Positions 31,262 to 39,728 of a stretch of DNA of 64,000 nt are shown here, one piece after another. The stretch covers positions 175,607 through 239,606 of the forward strand of contig NZ_JBMSDZ010000005.1 in NCBI RefSeq assembly GCF_049445995.1, written 5' to 3'. Source of the stretch: Dyella_A sp049445995. Its GTDB lineage: Bacteria > Pseudomonadota > Gammaproteobacteria > Xanthomonadales > Rhodanobacteraceae. Every line of letters starts with the position of its first letter. Within the stretch, counting starts at the first letter, position 1. Under the pieces are notes generated by a model. That model was not told the DNA's origin. It ran no database searches and worked only from the letters and a program-made list of their open reading frames with translations. A program made the position numbers and the translations under genes.

Positions 31262-31759
31262 TCAGCCGTGGCGATTGTGCGCGTTCATCGTGCGCTGCTT
31301 TTCGCGCTGCCAGTCGCGCTCTTTCTCGGTATCGCGCTTGTCGTGCTCCTGCTTGCCGCGCGCCACCCCGACCTCGACCTTCACCTTGTTGCCCTTCCAG
31401 TACATGGCGGTGGGCACGATGGTGTAGCCCTTGCGTTCAACCGCGCCGATCAGCTGGTCGATCTCGTGCTTGTGCAGCAGCAGCTTGCGGGTGCGGCGGT
31501 CTTCGGCGATGACGTGGGTGGAGGCGCTGATCAGCGGCGGGATCGATGCACCGTGCAGGAAGATCTCGCCATCGCGGATCATGGCGAAGCTCTCGCCGAA
31601 ATGGATGCGCCCAGCGCGCAGCGCCTTCAGCTCCCAGCCCTGCAGGGCGATGCCCGCCTCGTAGCGCTGGTCAATGTGGTACTCGAAGCGTGCGCGCTTG
31701 TTGAGCGCGATGGTGCCGCCGCCCTTGGTGTCCTTGTCCTTGTCCTTGCTCTTGGCCAT
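31262..31759 (-). CDS. smpB: SsrA-binding protein SmpB
   Basis: 165 residues from ATG 31759; the frame upstream is shadow of ratA. The OB-fold core IALNKRARFEYHIDQRYEAGIALQGWELKALRAGR and the basic C-terminal tail (KVKVEVGVARGKQEHDKRDTEKERDWQREKQRTM) are diagnostic. SmpB binds the tRNA-like domain of tmRNA and its tail probes the empty mRNA channel. It is on the same strand as ssrA, just upstream. An unusual charged, lysine-rich extension (KSKDKDKDTKGGG) starts the protein. Confidence 0.96.
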   Translation of the reverse strand: MAKSKDKDKDTKGGGTIALNKRARFEYHIDQRYEAGIALQGWELKALRAGRIHFGESFAMIRDGEIFLHGASIPPLISASTHVIAEDRRTRKLLLHKHEIDQLIGAVERKGYTIVPTAMYWKGNKVKVEVGVARGKQEHDKRDTEKERDWQREKQRTMNAHNRHG

Positions 31760-31843
31760 GTCCGCTAGACTTCCGGGCGCTTGCCCTGTGCCGGCTTGGC
31801 CGCATATCGGGCCGTACCTGGATGTTTTCTTGAAGAGGCTACC

Positions 31844-32275
31844 GTGATCGAGATTCGCCGCAGCGCGCTGGTGCCGTATACGCCCGCGCAGATGTTCGAT
31901 CTGGTCAACGATGTCGAAGCATACCCCAAGCGCTTTGCCTGGTGTTCCGGCTCGCAGGTTCTCGAACGCGGGGAGAACATGCTGGTGGCGCGCCTCGATC
32001 TCAAGATGGCTGGCTTCAACCAGAGCTTCACCACCCGCAACACGCTCGATCGTCCGCATCGCCTGCAGATGAGCCTGGTCGATGGCCCGTTCCGCAGCCT
32101 GGAAGGCGTGTGGTCGTTTACCGCGTTGGGCGACAGCGGATGCAAGATCGAATTCGCGCTGGACATCGACTACGCCGGATGGCTCGGCGCCAGCGCTGTG
32201 AAGCTCGGTTTCCAGGGGCTCGCCGGTCGCATGGTCGAGGATTTCAGCCGCGAGGCGAAGCGCATCCATGGCTGA
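31844..32275 (+). CDS. ratA: RatA-family SRPBCC protein
   Basis: 143 residues from GTG 31844 (GAAGAGG ahead). Coq10/START fold: IEIRRSALVPYTPAQMFDLVNDVEAYPKRFAWCSGSQVL is the family signature. In E. coli RatA was reported to bind 50S subunits and block 70S assembly; in mitochondria the relative binds ubiquinone, so the native role is debated. It is divergent from smpB and overlaps rnfH by eight bases, the usual order in proteobacteria. Confidence 0.92.
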   Translation: MIEIRRSALVPYTPAQMFDLVNDVEAYPKRFAWCSGSQVLERGENMLVARLDLKMAGFNQSFTTRNTLDRPHRLQMSLVDGPFRSLEGVWSFTALGDSGCKIEFALDIDYAGWLGASAVKLGFQGLAGRMVEDFSREAKRIHG

Positions 32276-32576
32276 GTGCGACGACGGCATCCGAATCGAA
32301 CTGGCATGGCCCCGCCCGGGGGGTGTGCTTCGCTGCCTGCTGCATTTGCCGGCCGGTTCGACGGCCGCCGACGCGTTGGCCCGTGCCGTGCGGTCGGAGG
32401 GGTGGCCGGTGGACGCCTTGCAAGGGTGGCCGCTTGGCGTCTTTTCCCGGCGTATCGAGCCTGGCGATGTTCTGCGCGACGGGGACCGGTTGGAAATCTA
32501 TCCGCCGCTGCAGCTGGATCCGAAGGAGGCCCGCCGCCGGCGTGCCGCGTATCCGCGCCGATCCGCGGATGGATGA
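32268..32576 (+). CDS. rnfH: RnfH family ubiquitin-like protein
   Basis: 102 residues with a beta-grasp fold: IRIELAWPRPGGVLRCLLHLPAGSTAADAL, VGVFSRRI-type strand and GDRLEIYPPLQLDPKEARRRR, the RnfH end motif. Once called RatB, it is the neighbour of ratA in most gammaproteobacteria, with unknown function. It is coupled to ratA by overlap and ends three bases from the convergent bamE gene. Confidence 0.93.
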   Translation: MAECDDGIRIELAWPRPGGVLRCLLHLPAGSTAADALARAVRSEGWPVDALQGWPLGVFSRRIEPGDVLRDGDRLEIYPPLQLDPKEARRRRAAYPRRSADG

Positions 32577-32579
32577 AGC

Positions 32580-33023
32580 TCACTCACCCGAGGGCTTGTC
32601 GCCGGCGCTCGCGTCCGGGGGCGAGCCGCTTTTGTCGCCGCGGGTTTCGTTGACGGGATAATTCACCTTGTACTTCTTGGTGTCGTTCAGCAGTTGCTGA
32701 TCGTCCTGCGCAAAGAAGTTGCCTTCGGTGCGCACCAGCGTGTCGTTGTTGAAGGTGAGGGTGAAGGTGCGCACCTTGATCTCGCCGCCGCGATGCTGCT
32801 GGGTGGAGACGTAGTCCCAGCGGTCCTGGTCGAACGGGCTGGCGACCGAGGGGGAACCCATGAGGACGAGAACCTGACGCTTGGTCATGCCGGGCTTCAG
32901 CTGCGAAACCGCTTCCTTGGTGAGGATGTTGCCCTGCTGCACGTCGGGGGTATACACAAGGCGGCAACTGGCCAGGGACAGCGCCAGCGTGGCGAAACCC
33001 AGCGTGCGAATCAGTTTTTGCAT
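32580..33023 (-). CDS. bamE: Outer membrane protein assembly factor BamE
   Basis: 147 residues. Lipoprotein signal with lipobox LASC near residue 20, then the SmpA/OmlA domain: QQGNILTKEAVSQLKPGMTKRQVLVLMGSPS and TFTLTFNNDTLVRTEG. BamE is a periplasmic lipoprotein of the beta-barrel assembly machine. The acidic, disordered C-terminal tail is longer than in E. coli. It is divergent from fur, as commonly seen in Xanthomonadales. Confidence 0.95.
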   Translation of the reverse strand: MQKLIRTLGFATLALSLASCRLVYTPDVQQGNILTKEAVSQLKPGMTKRQVLVLMGSPSVASPFDQDRWDYVSTQQHRGGEIKVRTFTLTFNNDTLVRTEGNFFAQDDQQLLNDTKKYKVNYPVNETRGDKSGSPPDASAGDKPSGE

Positions 33024-33097
33024 GCGTGTTGCGTCCCGAACGTAAAGGTGGTGGATGATACACTAACGGCCTTGGATAACCGCGCGTGGAGCTTGCA

Positions 33098-33520
33098 ATG
33101 GATCAGGAAACCCGGGAGCTGCGCAAGGCAGGGCTCAAGGTCACGCACCCGCGCATGCGCATCCTGCAGATCTTCGAGGAGGAGGGCGTCCAGCACCTCT
33201 CCGCGGAGGACATTTACCGAAAACTGCTCGCCTCCCAGGAGGACATCGGGCTGGCCACCGTCTACCGCGTGCTGACCCAGTTCGAGGCCGCCGGGATCCT
33301 GATGAAGCACAACTTCGAGGGCGGCCAGGCGGTCTACGAGCTCGATCGCGGCAAGCATCACGACCATATGATCGATGTGGACAGCGGAAAGGTGATCGAG
33401 TTCGTCAGCGAGGAGATCGAGCGGCTGCAAAAGGAGATTGCTGCCAGGCACGGTTACGAGCTGGAAGACCACAGTCTGGTACTCTACGTACGGCCCAAGG
33501 GCGCCCGCAAGCTGGTCTAG
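33098..33520 (+). CDS. fur: Ferric uptake regulator Fur (cysteine-free)
   Basis: 140 residues from ATG 33098 with GGAG six bases ahead. Winged-helix part LRKAGLKVTHPRMRILQIFEEE and GLATVYRVLTQFEAAGIL; metal site HHDH at 87-90 and the C-terminal HGYELEDHSLVLYV. The usual CxxC (about 93 and 96) reads D-V-D-S and the protein has no cysteine at all, so a structural zinc site of the E. coli type cannot form. It represses iron uptake genes when bound to Fe2+. Confidence 0.95.
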   Translation: MDQETRELRKAGLKVTHPRMRILQIFEEEGVQHLSAEDIYRKLLASQEDIGLATVYRVLTQFEAAGILMKHNFEGGQAVYELDRGKHHDHMIDVDSGKVIEFVSEEIERLQKEIAARHGYELEDHSLVLYVRPKGARKLV

Positions 33521-33802
33521 CAGAGCAGCCTGGGCCCAGTCGACGGATTTGGGGCAAAAAAAACCGCAGGAGGACTCCTGTCCACCCACGGTTTATCCGT
33601 TACCAGGTGGCGTCCGGATCAAGGGCGAATTGCTCGCGTTGACCCTGAACCCCGTTGGTACCGGCCGAGCGGCCATCCCTGCCACCCTTCGAAGTCACCG
33701 TCCCCACGGTGACTTCGGCACGCCATCTTGCGATGGCGGCTCCCCCACATCGATGGGCATGATCCTAACGAAGCCTTCACGAACCGTGTATTGGAAAAAT
33801 TC
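33521..33802. other. Intergenic region between fur and the sensor kinase gene
   Basis: No gene. It holds a kinase terminator (33557-33594), a perfect 12-bp hairpin CGAAGTCACCGT-CCCC-ACGGTGACTTCG (33690-33717) and a second stem CGCCATC/GATGGCG (33721-33738). The latter two lack T-runs and could be an mRNA-end or small-RNA structure. Confidence 0.5.
33557..33594 (-). terminator. Terminator of the sensor kinase transcript
   Basis: Read leftward: AACCG ... CAGGAG-TC-CTCCTG ... CGGTT, then a run of eight T. It lies about 210 bases beyond the kinase stop codon. Confidence 0.7.
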
Positions 33803-35413
33803 CTAGGTCAAGCGTATGGAGGGCGCCGATTTGGGAGAGGGCGGATTGCTGCCACGCAGCAAGATGCGCAGGTGAACGCCCGAGGACGATTGCCGCAGGC
33901 GGAACAACCCGCCCAGCGAGGTGACCCGGTCGCGCATGCCTTGCAGACCACGGCCGCCGCGGGGGACGGTTTTGGGCAACCCAACGCCATCGTCGCGGAT
34001 GTCAAGCAGGGCCAGCGGCGCACCATGGCGCTCGCCGATGCGCAGCCGCAACCGGAAATGTTTCGCCTGCGCATGCTTGACGGTATTGGTGGCGCTTTCC
34101 TGCGCCAGACGGTAGATCGCCGTGCGCGTGTCGTCGTCGAGCAGGCGGGGATCGCCGTACATGTCCGTCACGTAGACGATGCCGGCGGCATCGAGCAGGT
34201 CGCGGATCGGGCCTTCCTCCAGGGCGCGAAGCAGGCCGAACTCGTCCAGCACGGCCGGCCGCAGGTCGTCGAGCAGGCGGTGCAGGGCCCGCCGCATGTG
34301 CCCCAGGATGGTATTGACCGAATGGCCCACATCCTCCATGCCGACCGACTTCAGGCGGTCCTGGGCCAGCTTGATGTGGGTCTGGATGGCGGTGATGTTC
34401 TGCCCCAGCTCGTCGTGGAGTTCGGCGGCCATGTAGCGCCGCTGGCTTTCCTCGGCCTGCAGGTTGCCGCGTGCGGCATCGCGCAGTTGGCGCGCAAGCT
34501 GGTCGAGCCGACGGTTTACTGCGGCCAGGTAGACATTCTGCTCGGCGACCCGTTCGCTGCTGCGGCGCAGGGCATCGGTGGCCGAGCCGAGCATCAGGGC
34601 GCCCGTGCCTGCCACCGCGAGGAACAGGTAGCCGGAGGCGCTGGGCATCGATTGGCCCACGACGCCATCCACCAGGCTCATGCCGATACTGGTGGTGAGC
34701 ATGGCCAGGCTGGCGCCGCGCCAACCGTGCCGGAAGGCAAAGAACATCACCGGCGCGAGCGACAGCACACGCGCGAACTGCGGTTGCGGTGCGGCGTGCT
34801 GGGACAGCATCAGCAGGATTGCCATCGACGGCAGCATCACCAGCAGACCGTCCATGATCAGGTGCGCCAACATCCGGCGGGCAGGGCGCGCGCGCGCCAG
34901 CATGATCATCACCGGGACGATCAGCAGTACGCCGAGATAATTGCTCAGCAGGTCCAGGCCGAGCGCCTCCACCATCGGGGTAGACGGAGCGGTCTGGTGC
35001 ATCAGGGCCAGCAGCGCGGCATCGATGGCGGTGGTCGCCGTCACGATGAGCACCGCCGAGAGCAGCAGGCGCGTGACGTCCTCGGGCACGCGCAGGCTCG
35101 GGTGCAGGTTGGCCTTGCGCAGCAGCCACAGTCCGGTGGCCACGATCAGCGGGTCGGGCAGATCGCCCAGCAGAAAACCCAGCCACCCCATGGCGGCATC
35201 GCGGTGGATTTCCAGCATGGCGCTGGCGCCCAACTCGAGTCCCAGCAGCCACGGCCATTGTCGGGTCGGGGTAAGCAGCAGTGCGCCGAAGCGCAGCCCG
35301 AAGGGCAGCATCCAGTAAGGTTGTTCGGTCGGCCACAACGCCAGCCACGCCATCAGGTAACACGCGCCGAGAAACGGGCCTGAAGTGAGGAGACGGGTGG
35401 TCTGGGTCCGCAT
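33803..35413 (-). CDS. NarX/UhpB-type membrane sensor histidine kinase
   Basis: About 536 residues from ATG 35413; ATG 35428 is possible and neither has a good ribosome site. The first 300 residues hold about eight hydrophobic segments (a MASE1-like sensor). HisKA_3 follows: AAELHDELGQNITAIQTHIKLAQ with phosphorylated H. The ATP-binding domain shows RLAQESATNTVKHAQAK (N box), DDGVGLPKTVPRGGRGLQGMRDRV (G boxes). Partner: the divergent LuxR-type regulator 35481-36116. The signal is unknown. Confidence 0.88.
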   Translation of the reverse strand: MRTQTTRLLTSGPFLGACYLMAWLALWPTEQPYWMLPFGLRFGALLLTPTRQWPWLLGLELGASAMLEIHRDAAMGWLGFLLGDLPDPLIVATGLWLLRKANLHPSLRVPEDVTRLLLSAVLIVTATTAIDAALLALMHQTAPSTPMVEALGLDLLSNYLGVLLIVPVMIMLARARPARRMLAHLIMDGLLVMLPSMAILLMLSQHAAPQPQFARVLSLAPVMFFAFRHGWRGASLAMLTTSIGMSLVDGVVGQSMPSASGYLFLAVAGTGALMLGSATDALRRSSERVAEQNVYLAAVNRRLDQLARQLRDAARGNLQAEESQRRYMAAELHDELGQNITAIQTHIKLAQDRLKSVGMEDVGHSVNTILGHMRRALHRLLDDLRPAVLDEFGLLRALEEGPIRDLLDAAGIVYVTDMYGDPRLLDDDTRTAIYRLAQESATNTVKHAQAKHFRLRLRIGERHGAPLALLDIRDDGVGLPKTVPRGGRGLQGMRDRVTSLGGLFRLRQSSSGVHLRILLRGSNPPSPKSAPSIRLT

Positions 35414-35480
35414 CGGCGCATGGTACATGTGCGATGCTTTGGCGGGATGAGGCCGGCCGCATCGCGGCCAGGAGATAGGC

Positions 35481-36116
35481 ATGTACAGCATCGTTCTGGT
35501 CGATGACCACGCCATCGTGCGCGAGGGATTCAAGCGTCTGATCGAGATGGAGCCGGATCTTGAAGTGGTCGCGGAATGCCGCTGTGCCGACGATGCGGTC
35601 GACGCCGTCAACCGGCGCGCGCCGGACCTGGTGGCGCTGGATCTGTCCCTGCCCGATGGCAGCGGTCTGCCGCTGATCGAGCACCTGCTGAGCGTGTCGC
35701 CGTCCAGTCGCATCGTGGTATTGAGCATGCACGACGGCGAGCCGTATGTGTCCGAGGCGCTGCGCCGTGGCGCCAGCGGCTACGTGACCAAGGGCGTGGC
35801 ACCGGAGGAACTGGTGGCCGGGCTGCGTGCCGTGATGAACGGCGAGTGCTATCTCAGCTCCGACCTGCGTCGTCGCCGCGCCGAGCGGCCGGCCGAGGCG
35901 CTTGATCCGATCCAGCGCCTGACCGCCCGCGAGCGCGAGGTGTTCCTGCTGCTCGCGGCCGGCCGGGCCCCCAAGCAGGTGGCGGCCGAGCTGGGCATCG
36001 GCCAGAAGACGGTCTACATCCACCGCGGCAGCCTGATGGGCAAGCTCGGCGCCGGTTCGGAACTCGATCTCTATCGCATGGCCGCCGAGCGCGGCCTGCT
36101 GCAGGGTCCCGGCTGA
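35481..36116 (+). CDS. LuxR/NarL-family response regulator (UhpA-like)
   Basis: 211 residues. The receiver domain has the phospho-acceptor D54 region VALDLSLPDGSGLPLIEHLL and acidic pocket VLVDDHAIVREG; the output is a LuxR HTH, LTAREREVFLLLAAGRAPKQVAAELGIGQKTVYIHRGSLMGKLG. It activates transcription as a dimer when phosphorylated by the divergent kinase. The common ancestor is UhpA, but no transporter gene is nearby, so the regulon is unknown. Confidence 0.92.
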   Translation: MYSIVLVDDHAIVREGFKRLIEMEPDLEVVAECRCADDAVDAVNRRAPDLVALDLSLPDGSGLPLIEHLLSVSPSSRIVVLSMHDGEPYVSEALRRGASGYVTKGVAPEELVAGLRAVMNGECYLSSDLRRRRAERPAEALDPIQRLTAREREVFLLLAAGRAPKQVAAELGIGQKTVYIHRGSLMGKLGAGSELDLYRMAAERGLLQGPG

Positions 36117-36171
36117 GGCCGAGAAAGAATCGCCCGCCTGCAGCGGTCGAATTTTTCTCGGCCTCCGAGTT
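36117..36171. repeat. Dispersed hairpin repeat, short copy
   Basis: GAGGCCGAGAAA ... CGCCCGCCT ... GGTCGAATTTTTCTCGGCCTC. The ends pair perfectly (GAGGCCGAGAAA with TTTCTCGGCCTC). A second, larger copy lies at 63702-63888. Here it also serves as a bidirectional terminator between the regulator gene and recN. Confidence 0.75.
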
Positions 36172-37844
36172 CAGCCGGCCTGCGCGCGTTCCAGCATCTG
36201 CCTGGCGTGGGCGCGGGTGGCCTGGGTGATCTCCAGGCCACCGAGCATGCGGGCAAGCTCGGCGCGGCGGCCGTTGGCGTCCAGTGTCTCGATGCGGGTG
36301 TGGGTGGAAGCCTCGTCGCTGTGCTTGCTGACCAGCAGGTGGGCATGCCCCTGCGCGGCGACCTGGGGCAGGTGGGTGACGCACAGCACCTGGCGGGTGG
36401 CGCCCAGCGCGCGCAGCTTCTGTCCGACCACTTCGGCGACCGCCCCGCCGATGCCGGCATCGACCTCGTCGAAGACCATGGTGCCCACGCTGTCCTTGCC
36501 CAGCGTGGCTACCTCGATGGCGAGGCTGATGCGCGCCAGCTCGCCGCCCGAGGCCACCTTGCGCAGTGGCCGCGGCGGCTGGCCCGGATTGGCACTGACG
36601 AGCAGCTCGCAGCGTTCAAGCCCTTGTGGGTCGGGCTCGTCGCCGTCCAGGGGTTCCAGCTCGACCCGCAATATGCCGCCGGCCATGCCCAGCTCGCCCA
36701 TCAGTGCGCTCACCTCGCCGCCGAGGCGTTCGGCGGCGGCGCGGCGTTGCCGGCCCAGGCGGGCTGCCGCTTCGGTGTAGTCGGCGCGCAGCCGCTGTTG
36801 CTTCGCTGCCAGGGCCTGCAGCGCCTCGCCGGCTCCTTCGAGTTCGGCCAGTTCCTCGCGCATGGACAGCAGCTTGTCGTGGAGTTCGGCCGGCGGCAGG
36901 CGGTGGCGGCGGCCAAGTTCGTGCAGGCGGGCGAGATGGGCGTCCACCTGGGCGAAGCGATCCGGGTCCAGGTCGACGTCCTGCGCATAGCGCGCCAGGT
37001 CGTCGGAGGCCTCGCTGAGCTGGATGCCGGCATTGTCGACCAGTTCCAGCAGCGGATTGAGCCGCTCGTCCAGCGCGGCCAGCCGGGTCAGCTCCGCATG
37101 CGCCCGCCCCAGGGCGCGGCGCAGGGCGAATTCGCTGTCGCCGTCGAGCAGTTCGACCACGCCGGAAGCGCCTTCGGCCAGTCGCCCGGCATTGGCCAGG
37201 CGCTTGTGCGAGGCTTCCAGCTCGGCCAGTTCGGCCGCCGGCAGCGCCCACTTTTCCAGTTCGCCGACTTCGTGGCGCAGCAGTTCCAGACGCCGGTCGC
37301 GATCATCGCCGCCGCTGAGCTTGCGGATGCGCGCACCGAGCTCGCGCCACTGCACCGCCAGCTCGCGGACCTGGCCCAGCGTTTCCTCATGGCCGGCATA
37401 GGCATCCAGCAGGGTCATCTGGTGGGTGCGCGACAGCAACGCCTGATGCTCGTGCTGGCCGTGGATTTCCACCAGCAGCGTGGCCAGCTCGCCGAGCTGG
37501 CTGGCGTTGGCCGGACGCCCGTTGATCCAGGCGCGCGAGCTGCCCTCGGCGCGGATCACGCGGCGCAACTGGCAGGCGCCGCCGTCGTCCAGTTCCTCGC
37601 GCTGCAGCCAGGCACGCGCCTCGGACAGGTCGCCCAGGTCGAATTCCGCGGCCAGCTCGGCGCGGTCGCTGCCAGCACGCACCATGCCGCTGTCGGCACG
37701 CGACCCGGCCAGCAGCATCAGCGCGTCGACCAGCAGTGATTTGCCGGCGCCGGTTTCCCCGCTGACCACGGTCAGCCCGGGGCCGAGGGTGATCTCGGCT
37801 TCTTCTACGACGGCGAAATGTCGGACGTAAAGCGAAGTGAGCAT
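36171..37844 (-). CDS. recN: DNA repair protein RecN
   Basis: 557 residues, SMC-like. Walker A GETGAGKSLLVDAL near residue 29; two coiled-coil arms (e.g. RKLSGGDDRDRRLELLRHEVGELEKW, SMREELAELEGAGEALQALAAKQQRL); C-terminal signature VASGGELARISLAIEV, Walker B TMVFDEVDAGIGGAVAEVVGQKL and D-loop. It holds broken DNA ends together during double-strand break repair; usually SOS-controlled. It lies between the dispersed repeat and hrcA, transcribed opposite to hrcA. Confidence 0.97.
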   Translation of the reverse strand: MLTSLYVRHFAVVEEAEITLGPGLTVVSGETGAGKSLLVDALMLLAGSRADSGMVRAGSDRAELAAEFDLGDLSEARAWLQREELDDGGACQLRRVIRAEGSSRAWINGRPANASQLGELATLLVEIHGQHEHQALLSRTHQMTLLDAYAGHEETLGQVRELAVQWRELGARIRKLSGGDDRDRRLELLRHEVGELEKWALPAAELAELEASHKRLANAGRLAEGASGVVELLDGDSEFALRRALGRAHAELTRLAALDERLNPLLELVDNAGIQLSEASDDLARYAQDVDLDPDRFAQVDAHLARLHELGRRHRLPPAELHDKLLSMREELAELEGAGEALQALAAKQQRLRADYTEAAARLGRQRRAAAERLGGEVSALMGELGMAGGILRVELEPLDGDEPDPQGLERCELLVSANPGQPPRPLRKVASGGELARISLAIEVATLGKDSVGTMVFDEVDAGIGGAVAEVVGQKLRALGATRQVLCVTHLPQVAAQGHAHLLVSKHSDEASTHTRIETLDANGRRAELARMLGGLEITQATRAHARQMLERAQAG

Positions 37845-37938
37845 GGTGGCCTGGTGTCTGGCGAGTACGGGGATTGTAGGGAGCGCCGCCGGTGCCGGCG
37901 AGGCCCCGTCTCAGGACGGGGCAGTCTGGCGCAGCCGG

Positions 37939-37967
37939 CTTGCAAAGCAGGGCGCGACACCTTATTT
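37939..37967 (+). promoter_or_regulatory. Possible sigma32/sigma70 promoter of hrcA
   Basis: CTTGCAA (37939-37945), 14 bases, CCTTATTT (37960-37967), about 30 bases before the start codon. It resembles CTTGAA-N13/15-CCCCATnT of heat-shock promoters. I find no CIRCE element. Confidence 0.45.
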
Positions 37968-37996
37968 CTTGCCTGTCTCAAGGATTGCCACAGCGC

Positions 37997-39058
37997 ATGC
38001 CTCTTCTCCACGGCCACGAACTCGACGCCCGCGCCCGGCGGCTGCTGCGCACGCTGATCGCACAGTACCTGGCCGATGGCGAACCCGTGGGCTCGCGCAC
38101 GCTGTCGCGCTCGTCGGGGCTGGACGTGAGCCCGGCCACGATCCGCAACATCATGGCCGATCTGGAAGAGGCCGGCCTGGTGGTGTCGCCGCATACCTCG
38201 GCCGGTCGCATCCCCACGCCGCGCGGCCTGCGTTTGTTCGTCGACAGCCTGATCGAGCTGCAGCCGGTGGCGCGCGACGACATGGCGCGGCTCAAGCGCG
38301 AGCTGCCGCCGCAGCCGTCGACCACGCGCGACCTGCTTGGCAACGTGTCCACGCTGTTGTCGGCGATGACCCATTTCGCGGGCGTCGTCAGCGTGCCGCG
38401 GCAGGGCGATTTCCCGTTGCGCCACATCGATTTCGTGGCGCTGCCGGATGCCCAGGTGCTGGTGGTGCTGGTGTTTTCCGACAACCAGGTGCAGAACCGC
38501 ATCGTGCGCCTGGCCAAGCCGCTGGACGCGCGCGAACTGGAACAGGCGGCCAATTACCTCAATGCCCATTTCGCCGGCCTGCGGCTGGACGATATCCGTG
38601 CCCACCTCTTGCACGAGATCCGCGAGGCGGGCAGCGAGCTCAACCGGCTGCTGGCCAGCTCGGTCGAGCTGGCCGCCGCCTCGTTCACGCCGCACGCCGG
38701 GGGCGAGGACGTGCTGGTCAGCGGCCAGACCAACCTGATGGCATACGCGGAGCTGGCCGACCTCGACCGCCTGCGTGAGCTGTTCGAAGCGTTCCAGAAG
38801 AAGAGCGAACTGCTCCAGCTGATGGAGGTGTGCGCCCGCGCGCCGGGCGTGCGACTGTTCATCGGCGAGGAGTCGGGCTTTACCGCGCTCGATGGCTGCA
38901 GCGTGGTCACCGCCAGTTACGGCGCGCAGGGCCGTGTGCTCGGGGCGATCGGGGTGATCGGCCCGACCCGCATGGCCTACGAGCGGGTCATTCCCGTGGT
39001 GCAGGCCACTGCCGGATTGCTCAGCGACGCCTTGAATAGGGCCGCGACGACCCTATAA
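37997..39058 (+). CDS. hrcA: Heat-inducible transcription repressor HrcA
   Basis: 353 residues from ATG 37997; a weak AAGG lies upstream. N-terminal winged helix: ARARRLLRTLIAQYLADGEPVGSRTLSRSSGLDVSPATIRNIMADLEEAGLV; the GAF-like C-terminal part includes FIGEESGFTALDGCSVVTASYG and GVIGPTRMAYERVIPVV. HrcA normally binds CIRCE upstream of groESL/dnaK and needs GroEL to fold. No CIRCE is seen in this cluster, so its targets lie elsewhere. Confidence 0.96.
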   Translation: MPLLHGHELDARARRLLRTLIAQYLADGEPVGSRTLSRSSGLDVSPATIRNIMADLEEAGLVVSPHTSAGRIPTPRGLRLFVDSLIELQPVARDDMARLKRELPPQPSTTRDLLGNVSTLLSAMTHFAGVVSVPRQGDFPLRHIDFVALPDAQVLVVLVFSDNQVQNRIVRLAKPLDARELEQAANYLNAHFAGLRLDDIRAHLLHEIREAGSELNRLLASSVELAAASFTPHAGGEDVLVSGQTNLMAYAELADLDRLRELFEAFQKKSELLQLMEVCARAPGVRLFIGEESGFTALDGCSVVTASYGAQGRVLGAIGVIGPTRMAYERVIPVVQATAGLLSDALNRAATTL

Positions 39059-39094
39059 CCGCCCCGGGAGGCGGGGTTCCCCGCACATATCGGT

Positions 39095-39124
39095 GGCCGG
39101 CAAGTCTTGCCGGCCCGGGTTTTC
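39095..39124 (+). terminator. Hairpin between hrcA and grpE
   Basis: GGCCGGCAAG-T-CTTGCCGGCC (39095-39115), then CGGGTTTT. Moderate terminator; it could attenuate read-through from hrcA into grpE. Confidence 0.65.
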
Positions 39125-39139
39125 TGTTGGAGTGGATGT

Positions 39140-39682
39140 ATGCAGAACAATGATCCGCAGGCGCCGGAACAGGGCCGCGAACACGTCCAGCCGCGCGATG
39201 CCGCGGCCGATGACGCCGCCGACACCGCGGCCCTGGAGGCGCGCATCGCCGAGCTCGAGGCCAGCAACGCCGAGCTGCGCGAGACGGTGCTGCGCGAGCG
39301 CGCCGACCTGGAGAACCAGCGTCGCCGGCTACAGCGTGATCTGGATCAGGCGCGGCGCTTCGCCAACGAGAAGCTGCTCAACGACCTGCTGCCGGTGTAC
39401 GACAGCCTGGAGCGCGGCCTGGCGGTGGAAGGCGGCGACATCGCGGCGATCCGCGAGGGCATCAGCCTGACGCTGAAGTCCCTGCTCAAGGTGGCCGAGA
39501 GCAACGGCATGGTTCAGGTCGATCCGCTCGGCCAGCCGCTCGATCCGGAGCGCCACCACGCGGTGAGCATGGTCGCCGCGCCGGGGCAGGCGCCGGGCAC
39601 CGTGGTCAGCGTGCTGCAGAAGGGCTACGTGCTCAACGACCGCCTGCTGCGACCGGCGCTGGTGGCGGTAGCCCAGGACTGA
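39140..39682 (+). CDS. grpE: Nucleotide exchange factor GrpE
   Basis: 180 residues from ATG 39140 with GGAG ahead. An acidic, disordered start, then the long coiled coil (ALEARIAELEASNAELRETVLRERADLENQRRRLQ) and the beta domain ending HAVSMVAAPGQAPGTVVSVLQKGYVLNDRLLRPALVAVAQ. It releases ADP from DnaK and acts as a thermosensor. Its position before dnaK is standard. Confidence 0.97.
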   Translation: MQNNDPQAPEQGREHVQPRDAAADDAADTAALEARIAELEASNAELRETVLRERADLENQRRRLQRDLDQARRFANEKLLNDLLPVYDSLERGLAVEGGDIAAIREGISLTLKSLLKVAESNGMVQVDPLGQPLDPERHHAVSMVAAPGQAPGTVVSVLQKGYVLNDRLLRPALVAVAQD

Positions 39683-39728
39683 CCCGGGCAATCGACCGCA
39701 ACAGCTGCCAAACCCGTGGGTCCGTCGG

